Below, in pieces: positions 4,984 through 5,767 of a DNA stretch of 5,767 bases. The stretch is taken from contig JAQUFI010000071.1 in assembly GCA_028684735.1 (NCBI GenBank), forward strand, positions 1-5,767. The letters run 5' to 3'. Source of the stretch: Bacilli bacterium (GTDB lineage Bacteria > Bacillota_I > Bacilli_A > RF39 > UBA660). Numbering within the stretch: position 1 is the stretch's first letter; each line of letters begins with the position of its first letter. The notes under the pieces were generated by a model. It was not told where the DNA came from. It ran no database searches and saw only the letters and a list, made by a program, of their open reading frames with translations. Position numbers and translations under genes: made by a program.

Positions 4984-5695
4984 GGTGACGAAAGTAACAA
5001 AAAAATTTGATACAACCCTAGCATTAGATAACGTAAGTTTAGAAATTAATAAAGGGGATCGAATTGTTATTATTGGTCCTAGTGGTTGTGGGAAATCGAC
5101 GTTACTGAGATGTATTAATGGTATTGAAACACCTACTAGTGGAAAAATAGTGTATAAAGGAACAAATATTGAGAAACTTGATAAAAATAAGTTTAGACAA
5201 AAAGTTGGTATGGTTTTTCAAAACTATAATTTATTTAATCATCTTACAGTTAAAGAAAACCTTACCTTAGCACCGATAAAATTAAAATTTCTAACTATTG
5301 AAGAGGCTTTTTCGAAAGCTACGAAACTATTAAATGCGATTAAATTAACATCTAAAATAAATGAACTTCCTCAGAATTTATCGGGTGGTGAAAAACAAAG
5401 AATTGCAATTATTAGGAGTTTAATGTTATCCCCAGAGATAATGTTGTTCGATGAACCAACTAGCTCTTTAGATCCTGAAATGATTAATGAGGTTCTCGAA
5501 TTAATGAAGAAATTAGCCAATGAAGGTATGACGATGGTGGTTGTTAGTCATGAAATGACATTTGCTGAATCTTTTGCAACGAGAGTAATCTTTATGGATG
5601 AAGGAAAAATTATCGAAGAAGGAACTTCTAATCAAATTTTTAATCAACCTAAAACTGAAAGGCTTCAAAAATTTTTAGATAAAATAAAATTATAG
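4976..5695 (+). CDS. amino-acid ABC transporter ATP-binding protein, GlnQ/HisP type
   Basis: This cytoplasmic ATPase powers the importer. In the 239-residue product all nucleotide-binding elements are intact: Walker A GPSGCGKST (residues 34-42), Q-loop Q82 in VFQNYNLF, signature LSGGEKQR (135-142), Walker B IMLFDEP (155-161), D-loop SSLDPE (163-168) and switch histidine H192. VFQNYNLFNHLTVKENLTLAP is characteristic of the polar amino-acid subfamily. ATG 4976 is preferred over an in-frame TTG at 4958 because AAAGGAG (4961-4967) sits at the right distance from the ATG and would lie inside the gene for the TTG. The start overlaps the permease end by 8 bases, so the two are likely translationally coupled. 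arcA follows 14 bases after the stop. Confidence 0.95.
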   Translation: MLKVTKVTKKFDTTLALDNVSLEINKGDRIVIIGPSGCGKSTLLRCINGIETPTSGKIVYKGTNIEKLDKNKFRQKVGMVFQNYNLFNHLTVKENLTLAPIKLKFLTIEEAFSKATKLLNAIKLTSKINELPQNLSGGEKQRIAIIRSLMLSPEIMLFDEPTSSLDPEMINEVLELMKKLANEGMTMVVVSHEMTFAESFATRVIFMDEGKIIEEGTSNQIFNQPKTERLQKFLDKIKL

Positions 5696-5709
5696 AAAGA
5701 AGGTAAAAA

Positions 5710-5767
5710 ATGTTTATTAATGTAAACAGTGAAATAAAACCTTTAAAAAAAGTTTTATTGCATAGAC
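5710..5767 (+). CDS. arcA: arginine deiminase, N-terminal fragment (cut by window end)
   Basis: Only the first 19 codons are visible. The segment INVNSEIKPLKKVLLHR (residues 3-19) matches the conserved opening of arginine deiminase, usually written SEIGxLKKVLLHRPG. The enzyme hydrolyses arginine to citrulline and ammonia, the first step of the ADI pathway that yields ATP through carbamate kinase. AAGAAGG (5697-5703) is a good ribosome site six bases before ATG 5710. The 14-base gap after the ATPase gene and the lack of a terminator between them indicate one operon. The catalytic residues lie beyond the window, so integrity cannot be judged. A related amidinotransferase-fold protein is the main alternative. 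Confidence 0.82.
   Translation, partial: MFINVNSEIKPLKKVLLHR

Overview
The window is a very AT-rich stretch of a bacterial chromosome, all of it read on the + strand. It runs from the tail of an rRNA operon through a tRNA-modification operon to an amino-acid import operon. The standard bacterial code fits: tsaE and tsaB end in TGA exactly at overlapping ATGA junctions, and Trp is written TGG. Low GC, Shine-Dalgarno sites of the AGGTGAT type, the Bacillus-like tsaE-tsaB-rimI-tsaD order and an unusually short 5S rRNA suggest a low-GC Bacillota, perhaps a Mollicutes-related or Erysipelotrichia-like lineage that keeps UGA as stop. That placement is inference; no species is claimed.

Layout: (1) 1-204 is the 3' end of 23S rRNA, then a spacer of about 70 bases with a small hairpin, a 102-nt 5S rRNA at 276-377 and a T8 tract that probably ends the rRNA transcript. 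No tRNA gene is seen here. (2) A strong extended -10 promoter (435-464) with ten T residues in its spacer drives tsaE (481-930), tsaB (927-1550), rimI (1547-1933) and tsaD (1933-2937). These genes overlap by 1-4 bases. A TTG-started 84-residue protein with a possible zinc site (2949-3203) closes the operon. TsaE, TsaB and TsaD carry out the transfer step that makes t6A37 in ANN-decoding tRNAs; RimI is a protein N-acetyltransferase of this conserved cluster. (3) 3204-3580 is AT-rich and non-coding. It holds one plausible terminator hairpin, a possible decayed reading frame and the promoter of the next operon. (4) 3581-5695 encodes a complete polar amino-acid ABC importer: lipoprotein binding protein, permease and ATPase. 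(5) Fourteen bases after the ATPase, a reading frame starts at 5710 whose 19 visible residues match the N-terminus of arginine deiminase (ArcA). It is cut by the window edge.

The arcA start makes arginine the most likely substrate of the importer, so the last four genes look like an arginine uptake and catabolism operon. No clearly new defence, mobile or RNA system is visible. The points most worth a second look are the collapsed helix IV of the 5S rRNA, the homopolymer inside the tsa promoter, the small Cys/His protein, and the pairing of an ATP-driven importer with arcA.
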